Of a stretch of DNA of 64,000 nucleotides, positions 17,638 through 26,334 are shown one piece after another (the stretch's first letter is position 1; every line of letters begins with the position of its first letter). The DNA lies in the NCBI GenBank assembly GCA_900468535.1, contig UBTY01000029.1:37231-101230 (forward strand), in the 5' to 3' direction. A program made the translations under genes and the position numbers. The DNA comes from Hyphomicrobiales bacterium. GTDB taxonomy: Bacteria > Pseudomonadota > Alphaproteobacteria > Rhizobiales > Rhizobiaceae. The notes beneath the pieces are model-generated. The model saw only the letters and a program-made list of their open reading frames with translations, had not been told where the DNA came from and did not search any database.

Positions 17638-18560
17638 CACCAGTGTCCTTGCGAATTTCTTTGTCTGGATACCCACTCCGCACCAGCCGCGCCGTGGTGG
17701 AAGCCATTGGAGAGCGGTGCCTGCGGGAAGGCGGTTCGCAGCATCGCGACGGCCTCCTCTGAGGAGATCTTGGCGCAACAGAGGTCAGCGAAAATCACCG
17801 CTACCAATGCCATGTCACAGTCCTGGGGCGACAGCCTCAGGGATGACACGCCGAGCGACCTGATGTTTTCCGGCGGTTCGGCAAGTGCCTGGCATGAATG
17901 CGATACGGTCTGGACACCGTTGAGAGCAAGGAATGGCTGTCCCGAAAGTGTGCCTACCGGAAGGCCGTCAGGTTCGTCTTGGCAAACAAACTGGCAGTTG
18001 TCCTTGGTCTTGCCTTTTGAGCGAGCATGGGCGCAACGCGCGGAGATGGCGAGCGGAACGCGGCCGAATGCGAAAAGCTCGAACTCCGGGCCGGAACACG
18101 CTCGAGTGATCTCGGCCACCGATGTCGCCGGAATTTCGGGCGGCAGGCAGATGTTGGTCGCTCCGTTTCGAGCAAGGAAGCGGGCGGTCGCGCCGTTGTA
18201 GACGTTCACAAACGGCCCGATGGCGTGTGAACGGCCCTTTAGAAGCTGCAGGGCTGAAAGGTCATTGGCTTCTACAAGGTGGCAGTCATCGCGAGCGACG
18301 GCCTGCTGATATTTCGACTCACGCTCCAGCGTTACCAGGGCAAGGGTCGAGAGGCGCACGGCCTTGCCAGCCCGTTCCAAGCGCTCGACGACGGCACTCA
18401 TCTCGCTCTCAATGAAGTGCAATCTCTTTGAGCAGATAGTTTCACCGAGGACCACCGTCTCCACGGGAGCTTCATCCGCAATTTGAAAGTAAAAATCGCG
18501 CCATTTCTCCGTCGACCAAAGATAGAGCAATGGACCCAAAGTGAGATTAATCGGTTCCAT
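17637..18560 (-). CDS. ubiV: UbiV, oxygen-independent ubiquinone hydroxylation (U32 family)
   Basis: The product has 307 residues from the ATG at 18560 (MEPINLTLGPLLYLW). It belongs to the U32 peptidase-like family. Opening residues LYLWSTEKWRDFYFQIADE and VVLGETICSKR match UbiV, and the cysteines in SARCAHARSKGKTKDNCQF, then VCQDE, are the likely 4Fe-4S ligands. UbiU and UbiV form a heterodimer that hydroxylates the quinone ring without O2, using prephenate as oxygen donor. It follows ubiU by 7 bp and overlaps the next gene, so it lies in one transcript with ubiT and ubiU. Confidence 0.85.
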   Translation of the reverse strand: MEPINLTLGPLLYLWSTEKWRDFYFQIADEAPVETVVLGETICSKRLHFIESEMSAVVERLERAGKAVRLSTLALVTLERESKYQQAVARDDCHLVEANDLSALQLLKGRSHAIGPFVNVYNGATARFLARNGATNICLPPEIPATSVAEITRACSGPEFELFAFGRVPLAISARCAHARSKGKTKDNCQFVCQDEPDGLPVGTLSGQPFLALNGVQTVSHSCQALAEPPENIRSLGVSSLRLSPQDCDMALVAVIFADLCCAKISSEEAVAMLRTAFPQAPLSNGFHHGAAGAEWVSRQRNSQGHW

Positions 18561-18567
18561 CGTGCCT

Positions 18568-19545
18568 CTATCTCCAGCGTTTCTCGTACGCACCATGCGT
18601 CGTCTGCTGCCCTTCGCTGAGAGCCCGCAGACGGGCCATGAGGAGAGAACGGTCGGCAGGAGCCGCTTTGAGGGTCGCCCTGAGCGTCGAAACGACTTCA
18701 GCGATATAGGCCTTCCCGCGCTGGCGTCCCTCCACTTTCAATGCCTTCACGCCGGCCGACCGCAGCTCGTCAAGCTGGTCCATCACATCGAGAGACACGG
18801 GATCTTCAAAGGCATAGGTCTTGCTGTCCGAGATCTCAAAGCGTCCTTTGCAGAGCGTCGGGTATCCCGCTGCCTCATCCGCTTGGAATCGATTGATCGT
18901 GAAGCCGCCAAGATCCGAAATCATGTCATTGCCCAATTGTCTGTAGCGAACGTGGCTAGCGGGCGAGCAGACGCCGTTCATATTCGGAGACTTGCCGGTG
19001 GCATAGGAGGAAAGCGAGCAGCGGCCTTCGGCCATGACGCAAAGGCCACCGAAAACGAACACCTCAAGTTCGCAGGTCACGCGTTGGGCGATCTTCGCGA
19101 TGTCCTGGATCGTGAGCGTTCGCGGAAGGACTACCCGCGTCGCGCCGAAGCTTTCAGCTAGGAAGGTCAAGGCATCCGGGTTTGATGCGGAAGCCTGGAC
19201 TGAGATGTGAAGCCTTTGTTCGGGATATTGTTCCGCCACGTAAGCCATCAGACCGAAGTCCGCAACGATGAGTGCGTCCGCGCCTGCGTGCCTTGCCTCT
19301 CCGGCGCGCCGATACCAAAGCTCTTCCTTGCCGGCGGTCATGAATGTGTTCAACGCGACGAAAGTTTTCACCTTACGGGAGCGCGCGTACGCGATGGCTT
19401 CTGTCAGTTCCGAGAGATCAAAGTTCAACCCGGGGAAATTCCGAGCATTGGTCTCGTCACGGAAACCGCAATACACAGCGTCTGCACCAGCATCGACGGC
19501 TTCGCGAAATGAGGCGGGCGTACCTGCCGGGCAGATCAATTCCAT
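18568..19545 (-). CDS. ubiU: UbiU, oxygen-independent ubiquinone hydroxylation (U32 family)
   Basis: The product has 325 residues, the normal length. The start MELICPAGTPASFREAVDAG and the motif ADAVYCGFRDETNARNF are typical of UbiU. Cysteines in GGLCVMAEGRCSLSSYATG, NGVCSP and PTLCKGRFE are the expected Fe-S ligands. UbiU works with UbiV in O2-independent ring hydroxylation of ubiquinone precursors and is needed for quinone-dependent denitrification. The ATG overlaps the end of ubiT by 10 bases. Confidence 0.88.
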   Translation of the reverse strand: MELICPAGTPASFREAVDAGADAVYCGFRDETNARNFPGLNFDLSELTEAIAYARSRKVKTFVALNTFMTAGKEELWYRRAGEARHAGADALIVADFGLMAYVAEQYPEQRLHISVQASASNPDALTFLAESFGATRVVLPRTLTIQDIAKIAQRVTCELEVFVFGGLCVMAEGRCSLSSYATGKSPNMNGVCSPASHVRYRQLGNDMISDLGGFTINRFQADEAAGYPTLCKGRFEISDSKTYAFEDPVSLDVMDQLDELRSAGVKALKVEGRQRGKAYIAEVVSTLRATLKAAPADRSLLMARLRALSEGQQTTHGAYEKRWR

Positions 19546-20042
19546 TGCACACCCTGATTTTTGAGTGCTTCCCGGCGCACGAGATTCAACGCCTTCGTAG
19601 TCAATGCACCAAGGGGACCTGTCAGCCGGCTCATCGAAGCAACAAGATCCAGCTCATTGTCGTCAAGGGCATTTCTAAGAGCGAGGACCGCTTCCATATC
19701 GCCGGTCACCAAGAGCTTGCGGGAGAAGAACATTGCGTCGCCGTCTACACGTCCTTCCGCCAGTGCGAGCATTAATACCAGCGGCCCGCCTATTGTGGCG
19801 TCAGCCATAGGCAGGCTCCCGCGCCTAATCACTTTGAGGGCGCGATCGGATGGGCGAATCCAGAACGAAAACGGAAAGTCGTTTGGGATGAATGCGAAGC
19901 GCGCCGTTTTATACTCGCCGAGCCGATCAAACAGCTTCGGGTGGGTGCGGAGGGTTTGCTGCAGGAGCATGTCGGCGAATTGAGCCGCGATTGGTAACGG
20001 AACGAATTTTGCAGTTGCCATCAAGCGAGATGGAGCGAGCAT
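19536..20042 (-). CDS. ubiT: UbiT, SCP2-domain accessory factor for anaerobic ubiquinone synthesis
   Basis: I choose the ATG at 20042 (MLAPSRLMATAKFVPLP), preceded by AAGAGGCCCCT, giving 168 residues, the usual UbiT length. The SCP2-like lipid-binding domain covers roughly residues 45-140, with FAFIPNDFPFSFWIRPSDRA and a DAMFFSRKLLVTGDMEAVLA segment near its end. UbiT is thought to carry or present the hydrophobic quinone intermediates to the anaerobic pathway. It is the first gene of the ubiTUV operon. A near-perfect palindrome (TTGCTCCCGAGCAA) lies 54 bp upstream. Confidence 0.82.
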   Translation of the reverse strand: MLAPSRLMATAKFVPLPIAAQFADMLLQQTLRTHPKLFDRLGEYKTARFAFIPNDFPFSFWIRPSDRALKVIRRGSLPMADATIGGPLVLMLALAEGRVDGDAMFFSRKLLVTGDMEAVLALRNALDDNELDLVASMSRLTGPLGALTTKALNLVRREALKNQGVQWN

Positions 20043-20095
20043 AGGGGCCTCTTGGATTAGACGGTGCATCCTAGTTGCGATCGCAGCAACGCTAT

Positions 20096-20109
20096 TTGCT
20101 CCCGAGCAA
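20096..20109. promoter_or_regulatory. FNR/NnrR-type box between ubiT and ubiD
   Basis: TTGCTCCCGAGCAA is a perfect inverted repeat outside its central two bases and has the TTG-N8-CAA spacing. It lies 54 bp upstream of ubiT and 36 bp upstream of the ubiD-like gene, so it could act on both divergent units. Confidence 0.55.
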
Positions 20110-20144
20110 AGACGGCGATGGTTTAGCAATGCCATTGCTGGTCG

Positions 20145-21653
20145 ATGCTGAAAGAAACCCAAAATATTCGACGCCACGTCGATCTCCAGAGCTTCATGTC
20201 GGATTTGGCCGACAGAGGTCTGCTAGTCGAAGTGCAAGAACCTGTTTCCCTTGTTCACGAGGTGACGGCGCTTCACAGGAAGGTCTTGCACGATGGTGGT
20301 CCCGCGCTTCTGCTGAGGCGACCCGTCGATGCGGAGGGGGCCATCTCCAACATTCCGGTGGTAGCCAACCTTTTCGGCACGAAAGAGCGGATCGAACTCG
20401 GTTTTGGGCTGGGACCGGGAGGGTTGCCACGTCTTGCGGAAGAGCTTGCGGAACTCCAGCGTCCGACCCCTCCGAAATCGCTTTCCGATGCGTGGGGCAA
20501 GCTGCCGCTCCTGAAGGCCGCCGCGTCGATGCGGCCACGGTATTCCAGGAAAGCGCCGTGCCAGGAAGTCCTCCTTCGGGCAGACGAGATCGACCTTGGT
20601 CGCCTCCCTATACAGTGGTGCTGGCCCGGAGAGCCTGCGCCCCTAATCACCTGGCCGCTCGTTATAACCTGCAGTCCTGACGATCCCGACGACGTCAACG
20701 TCGGGATCTACCGTATGCAGTTGCTTGACAAGCGATCCCTCATCGTCCGCTGGCTGGCGCATCGAGGGGGCGCGAAGCACTTCCGGCAGTGGCAGCAGAA
20801 GGGACTGGACATGCCCGTGGCGGTCGTGATCGGTGTGGATCCGGCCACGATCCTGGCGGGCGTCATTCCGCTTCCAGAGGGGATGAGCGAGCTTAACTTC
20901 TCGGGCCTGCTCCGCGGTTCAAGAACGCAATTGACGAGGTGCACGACGAACGCGCTCTGCGTGCCTTCGAATGCGGAGATCGTGTTGGAGGGCTTCGTCT
21001 CGAAGGACGAGATTGCGCCCGAGGGGCCATACGGGGACCACACGGGCTACTACAACTCGGTCGAGTCCTTCCCGGTCGTTCGGTTGAGTGCAATCACCAC
21101 CAGGCGCTCTCCCGTCTATCTTACCACGTATACGGGGAGACCCCCCGACGAGCCGTCCGTATTAGGCGAAGCGATGACCGAACTCTTCGTTCCGATCGTG
21201 AAACGTCAGTTTCCAGAAATTACTGACCTCTGGCTTCCGCCTGAGGCCTGCTCCTATCGTGCGGCGGTAGTTGCAATCGACAAGCGATATCCTGGACAGG
21301 CTCGGAGGGTGATGATGGGCCTTTGGTCGATGCTTCCACAGTTCAACTACACAAAGCTTGTGATCGTCGTTGATTCCGGCATCTCCGTTCGCAGTTGGGA
21401 CGACGTGCTATGGGCGATCTCGACCCGTTTCGACGCCGCGCGCGACCTTGTAGTTCTCGAGAACACGCCGATCGATTACCTGGACTTCGCATCTCCCACG
21501 TCAGGACTTGGAACGAAGATGGGAATCGACGCGACGAATAAAATTGGTGGGGAGACCGAACGGGAATGGGGACTGGAACTTCATATGCCTGAAGAGCTCT
21601 CACTAAGGGCGAACGACATATGGGAAAGGACAAGGCATGCTTTCGCGCGCTGA
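20145..21653 (+). CDS. ubiD: UbiD-family prenylated-FMN decarboxylase
   Basis: The product has 502 residues, the normal length for UbiD. It starts near LQSFMSDLADRGLLVEVQEP and shows IYRMQLLDKRSLIVRW, then PEGPYGDHTGYYN with the conserved Glu and Asp of the active site, and a C-terminal FAR. UbiD removes the carboxylate of 3-polyprenyl-4-hydroxybenzoate using prenylated FMN made by UbiX, encoded by the next gene (17-bp overlap). Facing ubiTUV, it completes a local set for ubiquinone synthesis. A menaquinone- or other aromatic-acid-specific UbiD homologue cannot be excluded. The start codon has a weak ribosome-binding site. Confidence 0.82.
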   Translation: MLKETQNIRRHVDLQSFMSDLADRGLLVEVQEPVSLVHEVTALHRKVLHDGGPALLLRRPVDAEGAISNIPVVANLFGTKERIELGFGLGPGGLPRLAEELAELQRPTPPKSLSDAWGKLPLLKAAASMRPRYSRKAPCQEVLLRADEIDLGRLPIQWCWPGEPAPLITWPLVITCSPDDPDDVNVGIYRMQLLDKRSLIVRWLAHRGGAKHFRQWQQKGLDMPVAVVIGVDPATILAGVIPLPEGMSELNFSGLLRGSRTQLTRCTTNALCVPSNAEIVLEGFVSKDEIAPEGPYGDHTGYYNSVESFPVVRLSAITTRRSPVYLTTYTGRPPDEPSVLGEAMTELFVPIVKRQFPEITDLWLPPEACSYRAAVVAIDKRYPGQARRVMMGLWSMLPQFNYTKLVIVVDSGISVRSWDDVLWAISTRFDAARDLVVLENTPIDYLDFASPTSGLGTKMGIDATNKIGGETEREWGLELHMPEELSLRANDIWERTRHAFAR

Positions 21654-22275
21654 TGGTTACGACGTCGTCGTCGGAGTGAGTGGCGCATCCGGCGCCTCTC
21701 TCGGCGTGGCTGTCGTGGATCGTCTAACGGCCGCCGGGATAAGAGTGCATATCGTCGTGACGGAGGCCGCGAAGCGGACCTTGGCGCACGAGGTCGGGTC
21801 GGAGGCGCACGGAAGGCTGCTCCTCAACGCCCACCGCTGCTATGACGAAAAGGATATCGGGGCGGCAATCGCAAGCGGGTCGTTTCCCGTCTCTGGGATG
21901 ATCGTGGCTCCATGCTCCATGAAGACGCTCGCGGCAGTCGCGACCGGCCTTTCGGAAAATCTTCTTGCTCGCGCCGCAGACGTCCAACTCAAGGAGCGTC
22001 GTCGACTCGTGCTGCTGACACGCGAGACGCCTCTTCATTTGGGCCATCTCCGGAACATGACGACCGTGACCGAAATGGGAGCGATCGTGATGCCGCCAGT
22101 ACCCGCTTTCTACAATCGGCCGACATCTGTAAAGGATATCATCGACCATCTTGCTGCTCGAGCAATCGATCTCCTTGGCTTGCCCCTGCCTCACCAGTCG
22201 AGGCCGTGGAACGGAGAAGCTTCCTTCGTTCAGCCAAAGATCGCTATCGGATCAGCACCAAAGAGCATCGCGTGA
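21637..22275 (+). CDS. ubiX: UbiX-family flavin prenyltransferase
   Basis: The product has 212 residues. The N-terminal VVGVSGASGASLG is the FMN-binding loop of UbiX, and GMIVAPCSMKTLAAVATGLS and ETPLHLGHLRNM are further family signatures. It attaches dimethylallyl to FMN, producing the cofactor UbiD needs. It overlaps ubiD at its start and runs 46 bp into the 3' end of the convergent nnrU gene. Confidence 0.88.
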   Translation: MLSRADGYDVVVGVSGASGASLGVAVVDRLTAAGIRVHIVVTEAAKRTLAHEVGSEAHGRLLLNAHRCYDEKDIGAAIASGSFPVSGMIVAPCSMKTLAAVATGLSENLLARAADVQLKERRRLVLLTRETPLHLGHLRNMTTVTEMGAIVMPPVPAFYNRPTSVKDIIDHLAARAIDLLGLPLPHQSRPWNGEASFVQPKIAIGSAPKSIA

Positions 22276-22910
22276 CCGCCTCCGAGAATGAGCCAGCAGA
22301 CGAGTGCGACAGTGACTGCGAAAGCGAGGATCATTGCTCGGTCTGCCGAAAGGCGGTGTCCAGCAAACACCGCGGCGAACGGTACGATGCCCGTATTTTG
22401 AGAGAGAGCCGACCAGCGATCACCTAGACGTCGCCTGGCACGCTTTTCTGTCATCGGGATCGCTCCGAGAGCGAACATGGCGAAGCCGCCGAACAACAAG
22501 ACGGATCGAAGATCTCCGTTTGCTACGATATGTCCGACGGCCCAGATGGCGAAACCCCACAAGACAGGGTGTCTTGTAATTCGCGCGACTGCGCCGACCT
22601 CTTCCGAAGAGCGGATGGAAACTGAGAGTGGATTCCTACTTAAGAGCCCTGCGATTACGAGGAAACCGCCCAAAGGTGCCAAGACGAGAGTCACGACCGC
22701 CTGCCATGGATGTAGATCCCAAAGCGGTATGTAGTCGAGGGACAGAGCGGATGAGAACAACCACACGAGCGCGGCGACGGACGCGGCAGAATAGCCGACG
22801 AAGTACGCCGGTCGTCCAAGGCGGCCAATGATACCCGCACGGATCGCAGGCAATGCCGGTATCGAATGCAATAATAGGAAGATTGCGAATGCAGAGAAAA
22901 ATGAGATCAT
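22230..22910 (-). CDS. nnrU: NnrU-family membrane protein
   Basis: The product has 226 residues with about six hydrophobic segments. It carries NnrU signatures: HSIPALPAIRAGIIGRLGRP near the N-terminus, ARITRHPVLWGFAIWAVGH in the middle, and MTEKRARRRLGDRWSAL near the end. NnrU genes accompany nir and nor genes in alphaproteobacteria and are required for normal denitrification, but the biochemical function is not settled. A TTGATCGTCGTCAA box starts 48 bp upstream, well placed for class II activation by NnrR or FNR. Confidence 0.85.
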   Translation of the reverse strand: MISFFSAFAIFLLLHSIPALPAIRAGIIGRLGRPAYFVGYSAASVAALVWLFSSALSLDYIPLWDLHPWQAVVTLVLAPLGGFLVIAGLLSRNPLSVSIRSSEEVGAVARITRHPVLWGFAIWAVGHIVANGDLRSVLLFGGFAMFALGAIPMTEKRARRRLGDRWSALSQNTGIVPFAAVFAGHRLSADRAMILAFAVTVALVCWLILGGGHAMLFGADPIAIFG

Positions 22911-22957
22911 TGAGGACTCCTTGGCTCTCCAAATAGCATCATCTTCAGATATGCAGT

Positions 22958-22971
22958 TTGATCGTCGTCAA
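22958..22971. promoter_or_regulatory. FNR/NnrR-type box before nnrU
   Basis: TTGATCGTCGTCAA, with arms TTGA and TCAA in the 14-bp spacing, lies 47 bp before the nnrU ATG. This is one of the clearest FNR-like matches in the window. Confidence 0.65.
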
Positions 22972-23141
22972 TCATCCGGCCCTGCATGAGCCAGCTTGCG
23001 CCCCGATATGGATCGGGTTTCCAACTGAGCAAAGGTCTCCCTTTTGGGCGAACGCGTTCGCCTCTTGTCAACAGGAGTTTCCGAGAAGCCAGCCGATCGC
23101 AACCGGCCTAGCCGTGGAACGACGGCGGCAGTCACGCGTCT

Positions 23142-23155
23142 TTGCGCCAGCGCAA
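23142..23155. promoter_or_regulatory. TTGCG-type palindrome before ftrA
   Basis: TTGCGCCAGCGCAA is a perfect palindrome outside the central two bases, with the same 14-bp spacing as the other boxes and TTGCG half-sites like those at nirK and norC. It ends 60 bp before the ftrA start. Confidence 0.5.
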
Positions 23156-23215
23156 AGAACGAACTCATCCAGGTCCCTAAATATGACGCCGTCACTCATC
23201 TTTAGGGGTCCTTTC

Positions 23216-23758
23216 ATGCTGCGCATTCGTTCTTTCTGCTTTGCTCCCGCCGCTCTTGCTGCCATGCCGCTCGTTCTTCATGCCGCAGAGTTTCCAATCG
23301 GCGCGCCTCAGGTGGCGGGCGGCATGGAGGTGGCCGCGGTATACCTGCAGCCGATCGAGATGGACCCGCCCGGAATGATGCGACCTGCAGTAGAATCCGA
23401 CGTTCATCTCGAAGCGGACATTCACGCCACGAGTGACAACACGAACGGATTCGCAGAAGGAGACTGGGTTCCCAACCTTCACGTTGAATACAAGGTGAAG
23501 AACCTCGACAACGGCGCGGAGCAGGCTGGTGCTCTTGAGCCGATGGTTGCAAGTGATGGTCCGCACTACGGTGACAATGTCAAGCTGTCGGGTGCGGGTC
23601 GCTATGCGGTCGAGATCACCGTGCATCCCGGTGGTCATGGCATGATGAGTTTTGGCCGCCACGTCGACAAGGAAACCGGCGTTGCCCCCTGGCCCGAGGC
23701 GTTTTCCCTCAACTATGACTTCGTTTTCGCGGGGGTTGGAAAGAAGGGTGGCTACTGA
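23216..23758 (+). CDS. ftrA: FtrA, periplasmic P19-type iron-binding protein
   Basis: The start at 23216 (MLRIRSFCFAPAALAAMPLV) follows AGGGGTCCTTTC and begins a signal peptide cut near LHA-AEF; the product has 180 residues. The mature part matches the P19/Fe2+ transport protein family: FPIGAPQVAGGMEVAAVYLQ, then a Met-rich stretch PIEMDPPGMMRP and VHLEADIHA, which contribute copper and iron ligands. In FtrABCD systems it delivers Fe2+ to the FtrC permease. It is the first gene of ftrABCD; its stop overlaps the next start (TGATG). Confidence 0.82.
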   Translation: MLRIRSFCFAPAALAAMPLVLHAAEFPIGAPQVAGGMEVAAVYLQPIEMDPPGMMRPAVESDVHLEADIHATSDNTNGFAEGDWVPNLHVEYKVKNLDNGAEQAGALEPMVASDGPHYGDNVKLSGAGRYAVEITVHPGGHGMMSFGRHVDKETGVAPWPEAFSLNYDFVFAGVGKKGGY

Positions 23759-24099
23759 TGCGCGCAGCGAGGCCACTGACCGTCCTGCCATTGCTTTCGG
23801 CATGCCTGGCATCGCCGACGGTAGCTGAGGAAGAAGACCCCGTTTTCGCCCTGCATTTTAGCAACGGCGTGATATCTCCATCCATCCTTGAAGTTCCGGC
23901 CGAGAAGCGGTTCAAGATCGAGCTTTATAACGACGGATCGACGCCAATTGAGTTCGAGAGCATTCCTCTTCGAAAGGAAAAGGTACTTGCTCCGGGAGCG
24001 TCGAGCTTTCTCGTTTTTCGCTCTTTGAAAGCTGGCGACTACGCGTTCTTCGACGATTTCCACCTCGACATGCCGCCCGCCAGGCTGATCGCGAAATGA
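23758..24099 (+). CDS. ftrB: FtrB, periplasmic cupredoxin-like protein
   Basis: The product has 113 residues with a signal peptide (cut near VAE-EED). The mature domain is an EfeO-type cupredoxin fold, with the conserved opening FALHFSNGVISPSILEVPAE and closing GDYAFFDDFHLDMPPARLIA. It has no Cys ligand, so it does not carry a normal type 1 copper site. In FtrABCD iron uptake it is thought to oxidise Fe2+ or pass it to the permease. It overlaps ftrA at its start and ftrC by 4 bases at its end. Confidence 0.8.
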   Translation: MRAARPLTVLPLLSACLASPTVAEEEDPVFALHFSNGVISPSILEVPAEKRFKIELYNDGSTPIEFESIPLRKEKVLAPGASSFLVFRSLKAGDYAFFDDFHLDMPPARLIAK

Positions 24100-24950
24100 C
24101 GTCTCAAACCTTTCTCGAATCGTTCAGGATCGCCACTGTCGTGTGGCGCGAATCCTTCGAAGCGCTGCTCGTTATTGCCATCCTACAAGCTTGGACGGTG
24201 CACGAGAGCGTTGAGACCCGGCGGCGGGCTGCCAGATCGATCGCCGGCGGCGCGGCGGTCGGAATGCTGACCGCCGTCGGACTTGCCTTTTTGATGGGCG
24301 AAGCTTCCGATCTTCTCGACGGGGACCGCGAAGACGTTCTTCAACTCATCCTGGCCGCGACTGCGTCCGCGCTTATGCTCCGTATGGTCTTCTGGATGCG
24401 AAGCTCTGCACGTAATGCTTCGAATGACATGAAATCGCAGGCCGCTGGACTTGGGAAGACCGGTAACTGGACGGCACTCGGCCTGCTCGCCGCACTTGCG
24501 GTCGCCAGGGAAGGTGCCGAGACTGTGGTGTTTCTTTTCGGGATGCTTTCGGGGTCGGACTTGGGAAGCGCAAGTCTCGTCGCCGGATCCGGCACATTAG
24601 GGCTGGGGGCGGCGCTCATGACCCTGCTGGCGTTCCGATCTAGTGCCTCCGCCTTTTCCAAAAAGGCAGTTTTGACGTTCAGCCAGATTTTACTCTTGGC
24701 GTTGGGGAGCGGCCTGCTGATGACCGCGTTGGACAAGGCCGTTTCACTTGATTTCATCTCGACGATGACTTCTCCCCTGTGGGATACGAGTTGGCTCCTA
24801 GACGATGCCACCGGGCTTGGCGCATTCATATCAGGACTAACCGGGTACCGGGCTCGACCTGAACTTCTTCCCCTGCTCGCTTTGGGCGGTTACTGGACCA
24901 TGGGGTTGCTGGCATATGCTTCGCCCGTTGCAAATAGGGCTCACGCATGA
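24096..24950 (+). CDS. ftrC: FtrC, FTR1-family iron permease
   Basis: The product has 284 residues and about seven membrane segments. Both FTR1 signature motifs of the R-E-x-x-E type are present: RESFEALLVIAIL near residue 14 and REGAETVVFLFGML near residue 137. FTR1 permeases import ferric iron produced by coupled oxidation. Overlaps of 4 bases with both neighbours (ATGA) show a tightly coupled operon. Confidence 0.85.
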   Translation: MTSQTFLESFRIATVVWRESFEALLVIAILQAWTVHESVETRRRAARSIAGGAAVGMLTAVGLAFLMGEASDLLDGDREDVLQLILAATASALMLRMVFWMRSSARNASNDMKSQAAGLGKTGNWTALGLLAALAVAREGAETVVFLFGMLSGSDLGSASLVAGSGTLGLGAALMTLLAFRSSASAFSKKAVLTFSQILLLALGSGLLMTALDKAVSLDFISTMTSPLWDTSWLLDDATGLGAFISGLTGYRARPELLPLLALGGYWTMGLLAYASPVANRAHA

Positions 24951-26329
24951 CCACGGCGCAAAATTTTGCTGGGAGGTTCGTCAGCGGACTGGGTGACGTG
25001 CTTCTAAGGTACCAGTCCGGGATCCGCCGAATGCAGTGGGTGATGATCGCGGCCTACCTCGCTCTGCTCGTTGTCCCGCTAACCCTTCCGCTGCCTGGAG
25101 GCAGCGATTATATCTGGAACAACCTTGCGCGCTTTGTGCAGTTCGTGTTCTGGGGCATCTGGTGGCCTTTTGTCATCTTGGGAACAGCCCTGGTTGGTAG
25201 GTTCTGGTGCGGGCTGCTCTGCCCGGAAGGAGCTCTTTCGGAATTCGCAAGCGAACGGGGAGCGGGCAGGGCGATACCAAGCTGGATGAAATGGTCCGGG
25301 TGGCCGGTGCTGGCTTTCATTTCCACGACTATCTATGGCCAGCTCACAAGCATCTACCAGTATCCGAAACCCGCCGCACTGTTACTCGGCGGATCGACGC
25401 TAGCGGCGATGGTCGTCGGCGCCCGCTATGGGAAGGCAAAACGCGCCTGGTGCAGGTTTCTATGCCCGGTCAGCGGAGTCTTCGGCACCGTGTCGAAGGT
25501 TGCCCCCTTGCATTTTCGGGTCGAGCCGGATGCCTGGAAAAGCTCGCCGCCGGCGGAGGTCGCCGGCGTGAACTGCGCGCCCCTCATCCCAATCAAGACT
25601 ATGCAGGGGAGTTCGGCCTGCCACATGTGCGGACGCTGCAGCGGGCATCGAGGCGCGATCCGACTCGCATGGCGCAAGCCGGCCGCGGACATTGTGTTCG
25701 GATCCGGCCGAATGGCAGCTCGATGGGACACCATCCTCATCATACCGATACTCCTCGGGCTAGTCCCCGCAGCCCTTCACTGGACAGCAAGTGGAGCGTT
25801 CCAAGCCATGAGGATTTGGTTGGTCGAGCGGTGCGTCGAGCTGGGCGTTATGTGGCCGTTGTCGCTCCGGCTTCCTTGGTGGCTGCTAACAAACTATCAA
25901 TCAGTCAACGACGTGATGAACGTAGTCGATGCTGTCAGTCTGCTGGCGTTTGTTGCTCTCGGAACATTCACATCGTCTGTCCTGTTCCTCCTCCCGCTCG
26001 TGGCGTCGGCGGCGATCCTCGGCCGGACGAGGAAGGTGGTCCATCACCTTGCACAGGCAATGATTCCGCTCGCGACTTCATCGCTCTTTTGTGGCCTTCT
26101 CGCACTGACGACAAGCCAGTTCCGATCTGATGGGATTAATCTGCCAGGCGTCGATGCCGCCCGTGGAGCGTTAGTCGTTGTCGCCGGGCTTTGGTCGGTG
26201 GAACTCTTCTTCAGGATTTCGAGCTTCTATTGCAGGTCGTTCAACCGGCGCATTTTAGCGACAGCACCTATGGCAATGGCTGTTGCCACGTTCTCAGCAA
26301 CTTGGTTGTTCATGTTCTTGGGAGGCTGA
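24947..26329 (+). CDS. ftrD: FtrD, membrane polyferredoxin
   Basis: The product has 460 residues with several membrane helices. It has NapH/RdxA-like cysteine motifs FWCGLLCPEGALSE and WCRFLCPVSGVFG, and a further cluster site GSSACHMCGRCSG near residue 225. In the Bordetella and Brucella ftrABCD operons FtrD is proposed to accept electrons from iron oxidation and pass them to the membrane chain. Its position as last gene of the operon and 4-base overlap with ftrC support the name over NapH or NosR relatives. Confidence 0.8.
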   Translation: MTTAQNFAGRFVSGLGDVLLRYQSGIRRMQWVMIAAYLALLVVPLTLPLPGGSDYIWNNLARFVQFVFWGIWWPFVILGTALVGRFWCGLLCPEGALSEFASERGAGRAIPSWMKWSGWPVLAFISTTIYGQLTSIYQYPKPAALLLGGSTLAAMVVGARYGKAKRAWCRFLCPVSGVFGTVSKVAPLHFRVEPDAWKSSPPAEVAGVNCAPLIPIKTMQGSSACHMCGRCSGHRGAIRLAWRKPAADIVFGSGRMAARWDTILIIPILLGLVPAALHWTASGAFQAMRIWLVERCVELGVMWPLSLRLPWWLLTNYQSVNDVMNVVDAVSLLAFVALGTFTSSVLFLLPLVASAAILGRTRKVVHHLAQAMIPLATSSLFCGLLALTTSQFRSDGINLPGVDAARGALVVVAGLWSVELFFRISSFYCRSFNRRILATAPMAMAVATFSATWLFMFLGG

Positions 26330-26334
26330 TCCAC

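Noticed and set aside
20075..20089. TTGCGATCGCAGCAA near ubiT
   Set aside because: Half-sites resemble an NnrR box but the spacing is 15 bp, one too long, and a better 14-bp box lies beside it at 20096.
22958..23215. Longer start for ftrA at 22958
   Set aside because: It would add 86 residues before a clear signal peptide and would run through two regulatory palindromes; the ATG at 23216 has a ribosome-binding site.
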